Positions 8,582 to 15,616 of a stretch of DNA of 20,669 nucleotides are shown piece by piece. Under the pieces are notes generated by a model, which had not been told where the DNA came from, searched no databases, and saw nothing but the letters and a program-made list of their open reading frames with translations. The stretch is from Pseudomonadota bacterium. GTDB lineage: Bacteria > Verrucomicrobiota > Verrucomicrobiia > Chthoniobacterales > UBA6821. The stretch spans positions 1 through 20,669 of the forward strand of contig RFPR01000019.1 in NCBI GenBank assembly GCA_009928265.1, given 5' to 3'. Position 1 is the stretch's first letter. Each line of letters begins with the position of its first letter. Position numbers and translations under genes: made by a program.

Positions 8582-9263
8582 AAAGCACCTCCGCGGGTCG
8601 GAATCCCGCGCTGACGGCCATGCGGTTGAGCGTTCCGATCTCTTCGGGGAAATCAGCCGTCGTGACATGCTCCACGGCGCCGTCGATTTCCTCCATCGTG
8701 AGGGCTTTCCACGTCCACTTCGCGTGATCAACCCAGCGTCCCATGAAGACATCGCGCACCTCGCCGGGTGAGAGAATCGGGTCGTAGACCAGAAGCGTAC
8801 CGCCCGGCGCTGTCCTGCGCCGCAACTCACCGAAGAAGAATTCCTTCTCCGGGCGGGAGAGATGGTGGAGCGAGAGTCCCAGATAGATCACGTCGTAGCT
8901 TGCGGGCAGCGTCCCGATCTCCGTCACGAAATCCCCGTGCACCAGCGAGACGGGAGCGGCGATCTGCCGGGCATTCCCCCGCGCCAGATCAAGCGCGACG
9001 GGCGAGAGATCCATCCCGGTGTAGGAGGCGATCGCCCTGCCATTCAGGATCCCTGAGCTGAAAGCGGCATCCCCGCATCCGAGGTCCAGGAAGCTGAAGG
9101 GCCGCTCCAACCCATCCAGCCAACCCGATAGCGCCTGTCTGACCGAGTCGTGGCAGAGATAATCGTTCTCGACGATCCGGCGATAGAGGTTCCATCCGTT
9201 GAAGAAATCACGTACCGCCTCCGCATCGCGGGGGCTAGGAGAGATGAGTGGTTCCTGATCCAT
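8532..9263 (-). CDS. Class I SAM-dependent methyltransferase, substrate unknown
   Basis: The 243-residue protein shows the Rossmann-type AdoMet fold. Motif I is F-L-D-L-G-C-G-D at 58-65. The acidic ribose-binding strand is G-M-D-L-S at 83-87, an H-G-D-F adenine-pocket motif is at 109-112, and S-L-H-H-L at 131-135 follows the fourth strand. A post-core segment reads T-A-P-G-G-T-L-L-V-Y-D-P (151-162). The later region has aromatic residues and may form the substrate lid. Nothing nearby names the substrate; the porin gene follows 26 bp upstream in the same direction, so co-transcription is possible. Confidence 0.88.
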   Translation of the reverse strand: MDQEPLISPSPRDAEAVRDFFNGWNLYRRIVENDYLCHDSVRQALSGWLDGLERPFSFLDLGCGDAAFSSGILNGRAIASYTGMDLSPVALDLARGNARQIAAPVSLVHGDFVTEIGTLPASYDVIYLGLSLHHLSRPEKEFFFGELRRRTAPGGTLLVYDPILSPGEVRDVFMGRWVDHAKWTWKALTMEEIDGAVEHVTTADFPEEIGTLNRMAVSAGFRPAEVLFTDRSDFYALMAFRGE

Positions 9264-9289
9264 TACAGGCGGACTATATCCCCTCCTCC

Positions 9290-10657
9290 TCAGAAATCCA
9301 CCACCGCACGGAAGCCCGCCACCAAAGCATTGCCGTTCTGGCGGCTTCCGCCGGGATGCAGGACATACTGGATATCGGGTTGCAGTGCGATCGCGGGGGC
9401 AATACGGAACGAATGGGTGAACTCAATGACGGCCTCGAACGACGGGCCGGGGATCCCCTGCGCATTGCCGAGCGTCATGTAGCCGCTGCTGACCTGTCCG
9501 TAGCAGAAGGCAATGCCCGTCTTGTCCTCCTTACGGCCAGGGATCAGTCCAGTATAGGCCAATCCCCCGTCAGTGTAGATGGAGAGTGGGTTGTAGGACT
9601 GGGGGCAAAAGCCTACCCTCAACCAGGAATTCAGACCGCGGACGGGCGCATCGGAGGCGGAGCTTTTGCCGTCGGTACCTTTGCCATCCACGACCGCCTT
9701 GCCAGCAATGGGGTTCTTCGACAGGGCTTCATCCTGACCCGGTGCACGGTAGAGCATCTGGTCGATGATCCCGTAGAATCCGGTGCAATACTGGAGCGAC
9801 TCGGGTGGACCGAAAGACCACTCCTCGGGCACGATGGGACTCTGGCCTGACTGAATGAAAAAGCCTGCCTTTGCCACACCGGGCAGCTTGCGATCCTTGA
9901 GGAGGGATTCCCAGCGTGCCTCGGCCTCATTCATGTTCAGGAGCCCGCCGGAGGGGCCGAAATTCCAGTTGAAGTTGTGAAGGTTCTCGTTCTGCTGAAA
10001 GGGATTGGCCTGGGAGAAGGAACTGCGCAAGGTGAGCCAGGAAAGCGGATGCAGGGCGATCCTGATGCCAGGAGTCGCCATGGGATACTGGGGACCGCTG
10101 TTGACGAGATTCTGGGATATGAGCGCCGGCATGCCGAAGGTGCCGTTCATGAAGAGAAGTGCTGTCTCGGGATAGCAGAACTCCGCATCAAGCCCGAGAA
10201 GACCTCCCCGCAGGGAGATGGCATCCTCCAGAACATTTTGCTCATACCACAGTTCATAACAACGGAAAGCCGGTGATCCCGCGATGCCGCTCACCGAATT
10301 CACATCACCGACGTAGTTGGAGGGATTGGCTCCGTAGAGCCAGAACCAGGTGTTCTTGAATCGCCCCCCGGGAAGTCCGATCGTCTTACCCAGATCGATC
10401 TCCGTTCCGAACTGAAGCAACCCGGCGCAGGCATTCCCGGCTGAGATGCCGCCGACTGTGTTCCAGAGCATGTCGGTCACCGACTGTGCAAAGACCGAGA
10501 ACCCTTGATCCTCACCCTTGGGCCTGTAGCCGTAGAGATCCCCCGCGATCTTCTCCCGCATCAGGGGATTGAACTCCGGATCAAGCAATGGGGGCGGCTT
10601 GGCCTCGGCGGTAAACACCAAGGCCAGGGCTGCAATCCATAAAAACCTGATCCTCAT
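9290..10657 (-). CDS. OprB-like carbohydrate-selective porin
   Basis: This 455-residue outer-membrane beta-barrel begins with a signal peptide (M-R-I-R-F-L-W-I-A-A-L-A-L-V-F-T-A-E-A, about residues 1-19) and ends in phenylalanine (V-V-D-F), the usual outer-membrane assembly signal. Many alternating aromatic/hydrophobic strands and loops rich in G, N and P resemble the OprB family of sugar porins (for example the G-L-L-G-L-D-A-E-F and S-Y-N-P-L-S-I-Y-T-D-G-G-L segments). OprB proteins let glucose and related sugars diffuse through the outer membrane. No sugar transporter or catabolic gene is adjacent, so specificity cannot be inferred. Confidence 0.85.
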   Translation of the reverse strand: MRIRFLWIAALALVFTAEAKPPPLLDPEFNPLMREKIAGDLYGYRPKGEDQGFSVFAQSVTDMLWNTVGGISAGNACAGLLQFGTEIDLGKTIGLPGGRFKNTWFWLYGANPSNYVGDVNSVSGIAGSPAFRCYELWYEQNVLEDAISLRGGLLGLDAEFCYPETALLFMNGTFGMPALISQNLVNSGPQYPMATPGIRIALHPLSWLTLRSSFSQANPFQQNENLHNFNWNFGPSGGLLNMNEAEARWESLLKDRKLPGVAKAGFFIQSGQSPIVPEEWSFGPPESLQYCTGFYGIIDQMLYRAPGQDEALSKNPIAGKAVVDGKGTDGKSSASDAPVRGLNSWLRVGFCPQSYNPLSIYTDGGLAYTGLIPGRKEDKTGIAFCYGQVSSGYMTLGNAQGIPGPSFEAVIEFTHSFRIAPAIALQPDIQYVLHPGGSRQNGNALVAGFRAVVDF

Positions 10658-10720
10658 CGGGCCGATAGCCCTACCTCCCCCCGACCCGGATGTCGATCCG
10701 ACAGTGACCGAATCTGATAC

Positions 10721-11722
10721 CTAGAACATGTAGCTGGCGATCACGCGCACCTGGGCCGGTGCAATGAGCTGGTTGCCGGAGACATTATTCATGACGGGCA
10801 TGGCCACATCGGCGTAGACACGCACGGGATGAACTTCAAACTCGATGCCGGGAGCGAGCGAGAGTTGCTGGAAGCCGTTGTTCTGGCCGGAGGCATTGGG
10901 GCCGGAATCCGATCCCACCGTGGTGAAAATCGCCTGACCGATGGGACGGATCTTCACTTTCCCGAGACTCAGCCCCGAGTAGTAGACTCCCGTCGCGACA
11001 TCCACGGCAATGCCGGGGGTGTATCCTCCCTGCGAGATGACCGGGGCATCCAACTGGGCCTGGGAATACCAACTCCAGAGCGCATCGCTCGTGATGCGAT
11101 GGCGATGGTAGAAGCCGAAGAGGATATCGGTGCTTCCGGTGCCGACCTGCACGGAGCGCTCGACATTGGGTTCGGTCCAGTTTCCGGAGGGGAGCTTCAC
11201 ACCCAGATTGATGCCGGTGGACTGATCCTTGGAGAGACCTGTCCAGATCGCGTTCAGCCGGATATCGCCCATGGCCCACCACTGCTTGGTGACAACATTC
11301 TCTCCATGGTGCTCATCGTCGTGCCCCTCTTCGGCATGTTCCGCATGCTCCTCCGCGGTCTCCCCGGAATGATCGCCGTCGTGCGCGGCATAGCGGTAGA
11401 GGGTGTTGGCTGAGGGAACCAGCACCTGGAAGCCCCACTTCTCATTCCAGAAATACTGGAAGCCCGCCATCATCGTGGATGTCTGGATCAGCTTGTCATG
11501 GTTGGCGTCGGCGGGAGCCTTGTTGAAGCCGCTGTAGTTCTGGCTCTGCGACTCGAAGTTGTACTGCATCCAGGCCATTCCTCCCACGCCATTGGGGAAG
11601 TTGTAACTCGTCCCGGTGTTGCCGCTGGGGCATGAACTGCACGCATGAACACGCGCCGGAGCGAATGCCATGATCATGGACATGATGAGTGTCAGTGCCG
11701 TGAACCGGATCATCGGTTTCAT
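10721..11722 (-). CDS. Outer-membrane beta-barrel protein with a His/acid-rich loop, putative metal uptake porin
   Basis: I place the start at ATG 11720-11722, giving MKPMIRFTALTLIM and a signal peptide ending ...V-H-A before a CSSC pair. An upstream in-frame ATG at 11782 would add 20 polar residues. The mature protein (about 305 aa) reads as a beta-barrel and ends in phenylalanine (A-S-Y-M-F). One loop, about residues 114-141 from this start, holds seven histidines among about a dozen acidic residues (for example E-E-H-A-E-H-A-E-E-G-H-D-D-E-H-H), a likely zinc or other divalent-metal ligand surface. It is divergent from a ZnuA-like binding protein and a Fur-family repressor, so metal acquisition is the best inference. 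It is not a TonB-dependent receptor: no plug domain or TonB box is visible. Confidence 0.83.
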   Translation of the reverse strand: MKPMIRFTALTLIMSMIMAFAPARVHACSSCPSGNTGTSYNFPNGVGGMAWMQYNFESQSQNYSGFNKAPADANHDKLIQTSTMMAGFQYFWNEKWGFQVLVPSANTLYRYAAHDGDHSGETAEEHAEHAEEGHDDEHHGENVVTKQWWAMGDIRLNAIWTGLSKDQSTGINLGVKLPSGNWTEPNVERSVQVGTGSTDILFGFYHRHRITSDALWSWYSQAQLDAPVISQGGYTPGIAVDVATGVYYSGLSLGKVKIRPIGQAIFTTVGSDSGPNASGQNNGFQQLSLAPGIEFEVHPVRVYADVAMPVMNNVSGNQLIAPAQVRVIASYMF

Positions 11723-11803
11723 GTTTCCGACGGCATGGAGTGAGCTGTCGAGTGATGGATCGAGTGAGGATGGGTGTTGCATGGGATGATTGATAGTGAT
11801 TAC

Positions 11804-11832
11804 CTTTTATCAATATAGCTTCACTTTGTCAA
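11804..11832 (-). promoter_or_regulatory. Promoter candidate of the His-rich barrel gene
   Basis: On the minus strand a perfect TTGACA (plus 11827-11832) is followed after 17 bp by TAAAAG (plus 11804-11809), four of six matches to TATAAT. Transcription would begin near 11797, upstream of both candidate start codons of the barrel gene. The -35 box overlaps the edge of the inverted-repeat operator candidate. Confidence 0.55.
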
Positions 11833-11850
11833 TAATCTATTCTCATTATC
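11831..11850. promoter_or_regulatory. Fur/Zur-like operator candidate
   Basis: The plus strand reads AATAATCTATTCTCATTATC, with inverted half-sites ATAAT (11832-11836) and ATTAT (11845-11849) around an 8-bp spacer. On the other strand GATAATGAGAAT matches the first part of the classic Fur box (GATAATGATAAT) in 11 of 12 positions. It touches the barrel gene's -35 and ends 3 bp before the ZnuA-like start codon, so one bound repressor could silence both genes. A Fur-family gene lies in the adjacent operon. Confidence 0.5.
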
Positions 11851-11853
11851 ATC

Positions 11854-12729
11854 ATGAAAATCATCCACCCCCTTCCCCTGCTCCTGGCCGCGCTCTTGCT
11901 CGGATCCTCATCGGGCCGCGCCGACCTCACTGTGGCCTCCCTCTCGACCATCACGACCGATCTCGCAAAGAACATCGGGGGGACCCATGTGAAGATCGAG
12001 GCGATCATTAAGCCGGGCATCGACCCCCATGAGTTTGAGCCGACGCCCTCGGATGTGAAAAAGGTGGCCAAGGCAGATCTCGTCCTCTTCACGGGGAAGG
12101 GAATGGAGGGATTCCTGACCAAACTCGAGGAGGCCGCCGGAGTCACGGGTAAGTTCGTGAATGTGAGCGAGGCGGTTCCCACGCTCATGATGACCGATGA
12201 GGGACGCAAGGTGGAGGATCCCCACTGGTGGCACAGCGTGGAGAACATGAAGCGGGCCACCCGCCTTGTCACCGATCGGTTTGAACAGGCGGATCCCGCG
12301 AACCGGGGCTATTACACGGGCCGTGAGAAGGAGTACCTTACCTCCTTGAACGAGCTCCAACGCTGGAGCCGGGTCAAGGTTGCGGAACTCCCCTCCTCCC
12401 GGAGGAAACTCGTCACCTCCCACGACGCGCTTCAATACTTCGCCCGCGATTACGGCTTCACCATCCTGCCGGTGAAGGGGATCTCCACCGCCGAGGAGGC
12501 CTCCTCTCAACACGTCAAAGAGATCATCGGCGTCATCAGGAGCCAGGGGGTGAAGGCCGTCTTCTTCGAGAACATCGAGAACAGCCGCGCCGTGAATCAG
12601 ATCGCCGCGGAGACCGGAGCGCGCACCGGCGGCGTCCTCTACTCCGACGGACTGGGCGACACCGAGGCCTCCACCTACGACTCGATGATGAGACACAATG
12701 TCAACACCATCGTCGACGGCTTGAAATAA
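11854..12729 (+). CDS. ZnuA/TroA-like metal ABC transporter substrate-binding protein
   Basis: This 291-residue periplasmic cluster A-I binding protein has a signal peptide at about residues 1-23 (...G-S-S-S-G-R-A). Ligand positions match the zinc-type set: H59 (D-P-H-E-F-E-P-T), H124 (D-P-H-W-W), H190 (T-S-H-D-A-L-Q-Y-F) and D265 (Y-S-D-G-L-G). Manganese-type proteins commonly have Glu at the third site, so zinc is favoured, though TroA-type proteins with the same ligands can also bind Mn. It lacks the His-rich loop of many ZnuA proteins. The permease and ATPase genes are not adjacent, which is unusual. The start ATG follows the operator candidate directly, with no ribosome binding site. A Fur-family gene follows after 26 bp. 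Confidence 0.92.
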   Translation: MKIIHPLPLLLAALLLGSSSGRADLTVASLSTITTDLAKNIGGTHVKIEAIIKPGIDPHEFEPTPSDVKKVAKADLVLFTGKGMEGFLTKLEEAAGVTGKFVNVSEAVPTLMMTDEGRKVEDPHWWHSVENMKRATRLVTDRFEQADPANRGYYTGREKEYLTSLNELQRWSRVKVAELPSSRRKLVTSHDALQYFARDYGFTILPVKGISTAEEASSQHVKEIIGVIRSQGVKAVFFENIENSRAVNQIAAETGARTGGVLYSDGLGDTEASTYDSMMRHNVNTIVDGLK

Positions 12730-12755
12730 GGCAGCCTCCCGGGCATAGTCGCATC

Positions 12756-13139
12756 TTGGCCATCGAACGACGCACAACCCGCCAAAAAGAGGCCATCAAG
12801 ACTGTTCTGGATGAACAGAAGGGCCCCCTGCTTCCTGATGATATTCATCGTCTGGCCATCAAAACCGTCCCCTCTCTTGGAATCGCGACCGTCTACCGGT
12901 CACTGAAAAACCTCCAAGAAGAGGGTCTTGTCTGCTGTGTCGAGATTCCCGGACAGGCGCCCCGCTACGAACGATCCGACAAGGGGCATCATCATCATTT
13001 TCATTGCCGTGACTGCGGGCAGGTTTTCGACCTTCAGAAATGCGTGGCCGGGGGGCTCAAGAACCTTGCACCTGCGGGATTTGAAGTCACCGACCACGAG
13101 ATCATTCTCTACGGAACCTGCAAGGCCTGCTCATCTTAG
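12756..13139 (+). CDS. Fur-family metal-responsive transcriptional repressor (Zur/Fur/PerR type)
   Basis: The 127-residue protein has the Fur winged-helix region with recognition helix GIATVYRSLKNLQEEGLV at 42-59. A metal-site segment HHHHFHCRDCG (78-88) follows, along with two Cys pairs (C84/C87 and C122/C125) that form the structural zinc site in the family. The start is TTG at 12756-12758; no ATG or GTG in frame lies between it and the previous stop. It lies 26 bp after the ZnuA-like gene, so zinc sensing (Zur) is the natural inference. Sequence alone does not separate Zur from Fur or PerR. It probably binds the operator candidate in the divergent spacer and regulates its own operon. Confidence 0.92.
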   Translation: MAIERRTTRQKEAIKTVLDEQKGPLLPDDIHRLAIKTVPSLGIATVYRSLKNLQEEGLVCCVEIPGQAPRYERSDKGHHHHFHCRDCGQVFDLQKCVAGGLKNLAPAGFEVTDHEIILYGTCKACSS

Positions 13140-13165
13140 CTCAGGAGAAATTCCCAGCACAAACG

Positions 13166-13744
13166 ATGCGCTTAAAGCTGAGGGCGTTCATCCTTTCATT
13201 GCTATTCGCGGGAATGCCCTCTGGATTGGCCGCAGAAAACATCCCGACCCTCCACGCCAAGGTCACCTATCCTGTCGTCCAGGAACTTATGGGGGGATGC
13301 TCCCTGCGCTGCGCTTTCTTTTGGGAAACCTTGGCAGGGAACCCCGCAAAACCCGCCCCCGAACTTTGCGATGACGATGCGATGACGGGGTGGATGGCTC
13401 CGGATGACTGGAAAAATGTCCCGATCACCTTTCGACTTCCGGAAAAACTCCCTCGCGATTGCCGCGACACCCCGTTCTATGGCCTCTCGGTCGCGAACGG
13501 CGCGATCGATTCCCCTCAGGCATTCCGCTCCCATGCCAGGGTCAGAACGATGCTCCTTTCACTAAATGGCAAGCCGATCGCTCGGTTGACGCTCGCTGAC
13601 ACTTGGAAATGGCAGGACTTCCGCTTCGGCGATGTCCTCCTGAATCAGGGCGATGTGATCTCCCTCACCATCGAAGAGATCTACCCGGGAAAAGAATCTC
13701 AACAACCAGTCCTCACCGAAATCGTGCTCCAAGGAGCACACTGA
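13166..13744 (+). CDS. Secreted discoidin-like (NADase-type glycan-binding-like) domain protein
   Basis: This 192-residue product has a signal peptide at about residues 1-23 (M-R-L-K-L-R-A-F-I-L-S-L-L-F-A-G...). The mature part follows the jelly-roll pattern of discoidin-type domains: D-D-D-A-M-T-G-W at 69-76, an I-T-F-R-L-P-E strand, F-Y-G-L-S-V-A-N-G near 104-112, R-V-R-T-M-L-L-S-L-N-G, and a final I-E-E-I-Y-P-G-K-E ... V-L-T-E-I-V-L. This resembles the NADase-type glycan-binding domain, by pattern only. Four cysteines (near C45, C49, C68, C99) could form disulfides. It lies 26 bp after the Fur-family gene, so it may be the third gene of a metal-regulated operon. Function unknown. Confidence 0.8.
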   Translation: MRLKLRAFILSLLFAGMPSGLAAENIPTLHAKVTYPVVQELMGGCSLRCAFFWETLAGNPAKPAPELCDDDAMTGWMAPDDWKNVPITFRLPEKLPRDCRDTPFYGLSVANGAIDSPQAFRSHARVRTMLLSLNGKPIARLTLADTWKWQDFRFGDVLLNQGDVISLTIEEIYPGKESQQPVLTEIVLQGAH

Positions 13745-13754
13745 ACGGCGCTAC

Positions 13755-15095
13755 TTACTTCTTCCTGCCGAATCCAGAGAAGCGTCCGATCCCTTTGCCA
13801 GCTGAACCCTTGCCAGGTTCTCCGCTCATCGAGACATCACGCGGTTTGCCATCGGGACGGCCACCACGACGACGACGCTGGCCATGATTGGGTTCGCCTT
13901 TTGGTACGCGGACCTCACCCGGCTTGCGGACGGGTCGGCGGTTACCGCCCGATTCCCTGGCGGGGCCGGGTTGGTTGTAATCGAATCCATCGGCCTTCAC
14001 GCGCGGCACGCCGCGTCTTGTGAAGCGTTCCAATCCGCGCAGCGAATCCTCCTCCTCGCGCGAGACGAAGCTGATCGCCTCGCCGACCGCCTTGGCACGA
14101 CCGGTGCGGCCAATCCGGTGGACATAATCCTCGTGGTGCGGGGGAAAGTCGTAGTTCACCACGTGGGTGATGCCGTCAACATCGATGCCGCGCGCGGCGA
14201 TATCGGTGGCAACGAGGACGCGGGTCTTCCCCTCCCGGAACTCGTTGAGGGCACGGAGGCGCTGATTCTGGGAGCGGTTGGAATGGATTGTTCCGGATGA
14301 GATACCCGCCTGGTCGAGCTTGCGCGCGATGCGGTCGGCCCCGTGCTTCGTCCGGGTGAAGACAAGCACCATGGCCATCCTCGGATCCTGCAGCAGATGC
14401 AGGAGAAGCGTGGGTTTGAGATGCTGGGAAATCTCATGCACCGACTGGGTGACGGTGTCAGCGGGATTTGACCTGCGGCCGATCTCGACTGTTTCAGGTT
14501 CGGTCAGGAACTCACCTGTGAGCTTCTCGATCTCGCGTGACAAGGTCGCCGAGAAAAAGAGGGTCTGCCGCTTCCTTGGAAGCAATTTCACGATCTGACG
14601 GATCGCCGGCACGAATCCCATATCGAGCATCCGGTCGGCCTCGTCGAGGACAAGGAATTCGATGTGAGCGAAAGCCTTCTCCCTGCCCCGGATGATATCG
14701 AGAAGGCGGCCTGGCGTGGCAATCACAAGATCTGCCCCGTGTTCCAGCGCCTTGATCTGGGGTTTCTCGCTGACACCACCGAAGATGGTAGCGACCGTGA
14801 GCGGAAGATGCCTTGCGTAGGCGCGCACATTCTCCTCGATCTGGACGACCAATTCCCGCGTGGGAGCCACGACGAGAGCCCGGATGCCGTTGGCTGGGGC
14901 GGTAGCAAGCATGGAAAGGATCGGCAGGGTGAAGGCAGCCGTCTTTCCTGTTCCGGTCTGGGCGATTCCGATCAGGTCTTTCCGGCGCAGCACGACCGGT
15001 ATTGCCTCCTTCTGAATCGGGGTTGGTTCGGTATAGCCCGTCTCACGGACGGCTTGGAGGATGGCCTCGTGAAGGCCCAGGGAGCGGAAAGGCAT
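13755..15095 (-). CDS. DEAD-box ATP-dependent RNA helicase, RhlE-like
   Basis: This family unwinds short RNA duplexes in ribosome assembly and RNA decay. With the start at MPFRSLGLHEAIL (ATG 15093-15095) the protein has 446 residues. Motifs in order: Q motif G-Y-T-E-P-T-P-I-Q (20-28), Walker A AQTGTGKT (45-52), PTREL (78-82), TPGR (127-130), DEAD (151-154), SAT (182-184), ATDIAARGID (296-305) and HRIGRTGR (326-333). The core ends near 370. A basic, G/R/P-rich low-complexity tail of about 75 residues follows and probably binds RNA. An in-frame ATG at 15125 would add ten residues, but the later start matches the family. It converges on the discoidin-like gene, 10 bp away. Confidence 0.95.
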   Translation of the reverse strand: MPFRSLGLHEAILQAVRETGYTEPTPIQKEAIPVVLRRKDLIGIAQTGTGKTAAFTLPILSMLATAPANGIRALVVAPTRELVVQIEENVRAYARHLPLTVATIFGGVSEKPQIKALEHGADLVIATPGRLLDIIRGREKAFAHIEFLVLDEADRMLDMGFVPAIRQIVKLLPRKRQTLFFSATLSREIEKLTGEFLTEPETVEIGRRSNPADTVTQSVHEISQHLKPTLLLHLLQDPRMAMVLVFTRTKHGADRIARKLDQAGISSGTIHSNRSQNQRLRALNEFREGKTRVLVATDIAARGIDVDGITHVVNYDFPPHHEDYVHRIGRTGRAKAVGEAISFVSREEEDSLRGLERFTRRGVPRVKADGFDYNQPGPARESGGNRRPVRKPGEVRVPKGEPNHGQRRRRGGRPDGKPRDVSMSGEPGKGSAGKGIGRFSGFGRKK

Positions 15096-15179
15096 GGATA
15101 AGGTCAGGACTATGGGGCCAACCAATGGAAATGCACGAAATTAAGGAACTCCTCCCCCGAGGTATCCTTTGCAGATCTA

Positions 15180-15521
15180 TTACTTCGTGAAAAATTCGAA
15201 GACTGAATGTTTCACCTCGCGGGCCGTCCCGTAAGCGGAATGCTTCGCCTCCCGCGCGGCTTCACGGAACTGCTTGTATTCCAAAACCACGAAAATCACG
15301 ACAGCCACAAGGAACGCCAACCCCAGGAACTTCAGATTTCGGCGATCGCTCGGATTGGCTGGTTTCTTAATCCCGAGAATCCTGGGTCGTAGCACAGAGG
15401 ATTCCGTCTCTTCACGAAATCCGGGATCAATCATGGGAACCTTCCTAAGAGCCGGCCTATTTCCACCCAAGGAATCGGTCGGATTCTCCTCTCCGTCTGA
15501 TTGATCGGTGGGGCGTGCCAT
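15180..15521 (-). CDS. Small single-pass membrane protein (113 aa), unknown function
   Basis: The product has a polar N-terminal half (1-60), one transmembrane helix at about 64-80 (F-L-G-L-A-F-L-V-A-V-V-I-F-V-V-L) and a short charged tail. The tail repeats A-R-E-(A/V)-K-H-S at 89-95 and 100-106, an 11-residue period that suggests an amphipathic helix. With the long N-terminal half rich in D, E, P and K, a cytoplasmic N-terminus with the basic tail outside or membrane-lying is possible. No family is recognised and no ribosome binding site is seen. It lies upstream of the helicase on the same strand with an 84-bp gap. Confidence 0.65.
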   Translation of the reverse strand: MARPTDQSDGEENPTDSLGGNRPALRKVPMIDPGFREETESSVLRPRILGIKKPANPSDRRNLKFLGLAFLVAVVIFVVLEYKQFREAAREAKHSAYGTAREVKHSVFEFFTK

Positions 15522-15593
15522 GAATTTTCAAGTTTTTAGGTATGCTTCCACCGAAAAAATTCCCAGTACTATTTTGTAAATTATTCGTAACCA

Positions 15594-15616
15594 ACCCTTA
15601 CGAAAGGGTGTTTTTT
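15594..15616 (+). terminator. Intrinsic-terminator-like hairpin
   Basis: A 6-bp stem ACCCTT (15594-15599) / AAGGGT (15604-15609) with tetraloop ACGA is followed on the plus strand by G and six T residues (15611-15616). The T tract overlaps the stop codon of the minus-strand OB-fold gene. In the minus direction no T tract follows the stem, so the signal points to a plus-strand transcript, although no plus-strand gene lies just upstream. Confidence 0.45.

Larger units (their letters stand above)
11783..11853. promoter_or_regulatory. Divergent AT-rich control region of the metal locus
   Basis: This 71-bp spacer is far more AT-rich than its surroundings. It separates the upstream ATG of the barrel gene from the ZnuA-like gene and contains the minus-strand promoter candidate and the inverted-repeat operator candidate listed separately. 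Confidence 0.6.

Noticed and set aside
11908..12777. 289-codon minus-strand frame opposite the ZnuA-like gene
   Set aside because: Antisense shadow; the plus-strand product has a signal peptide and all metal ligands.
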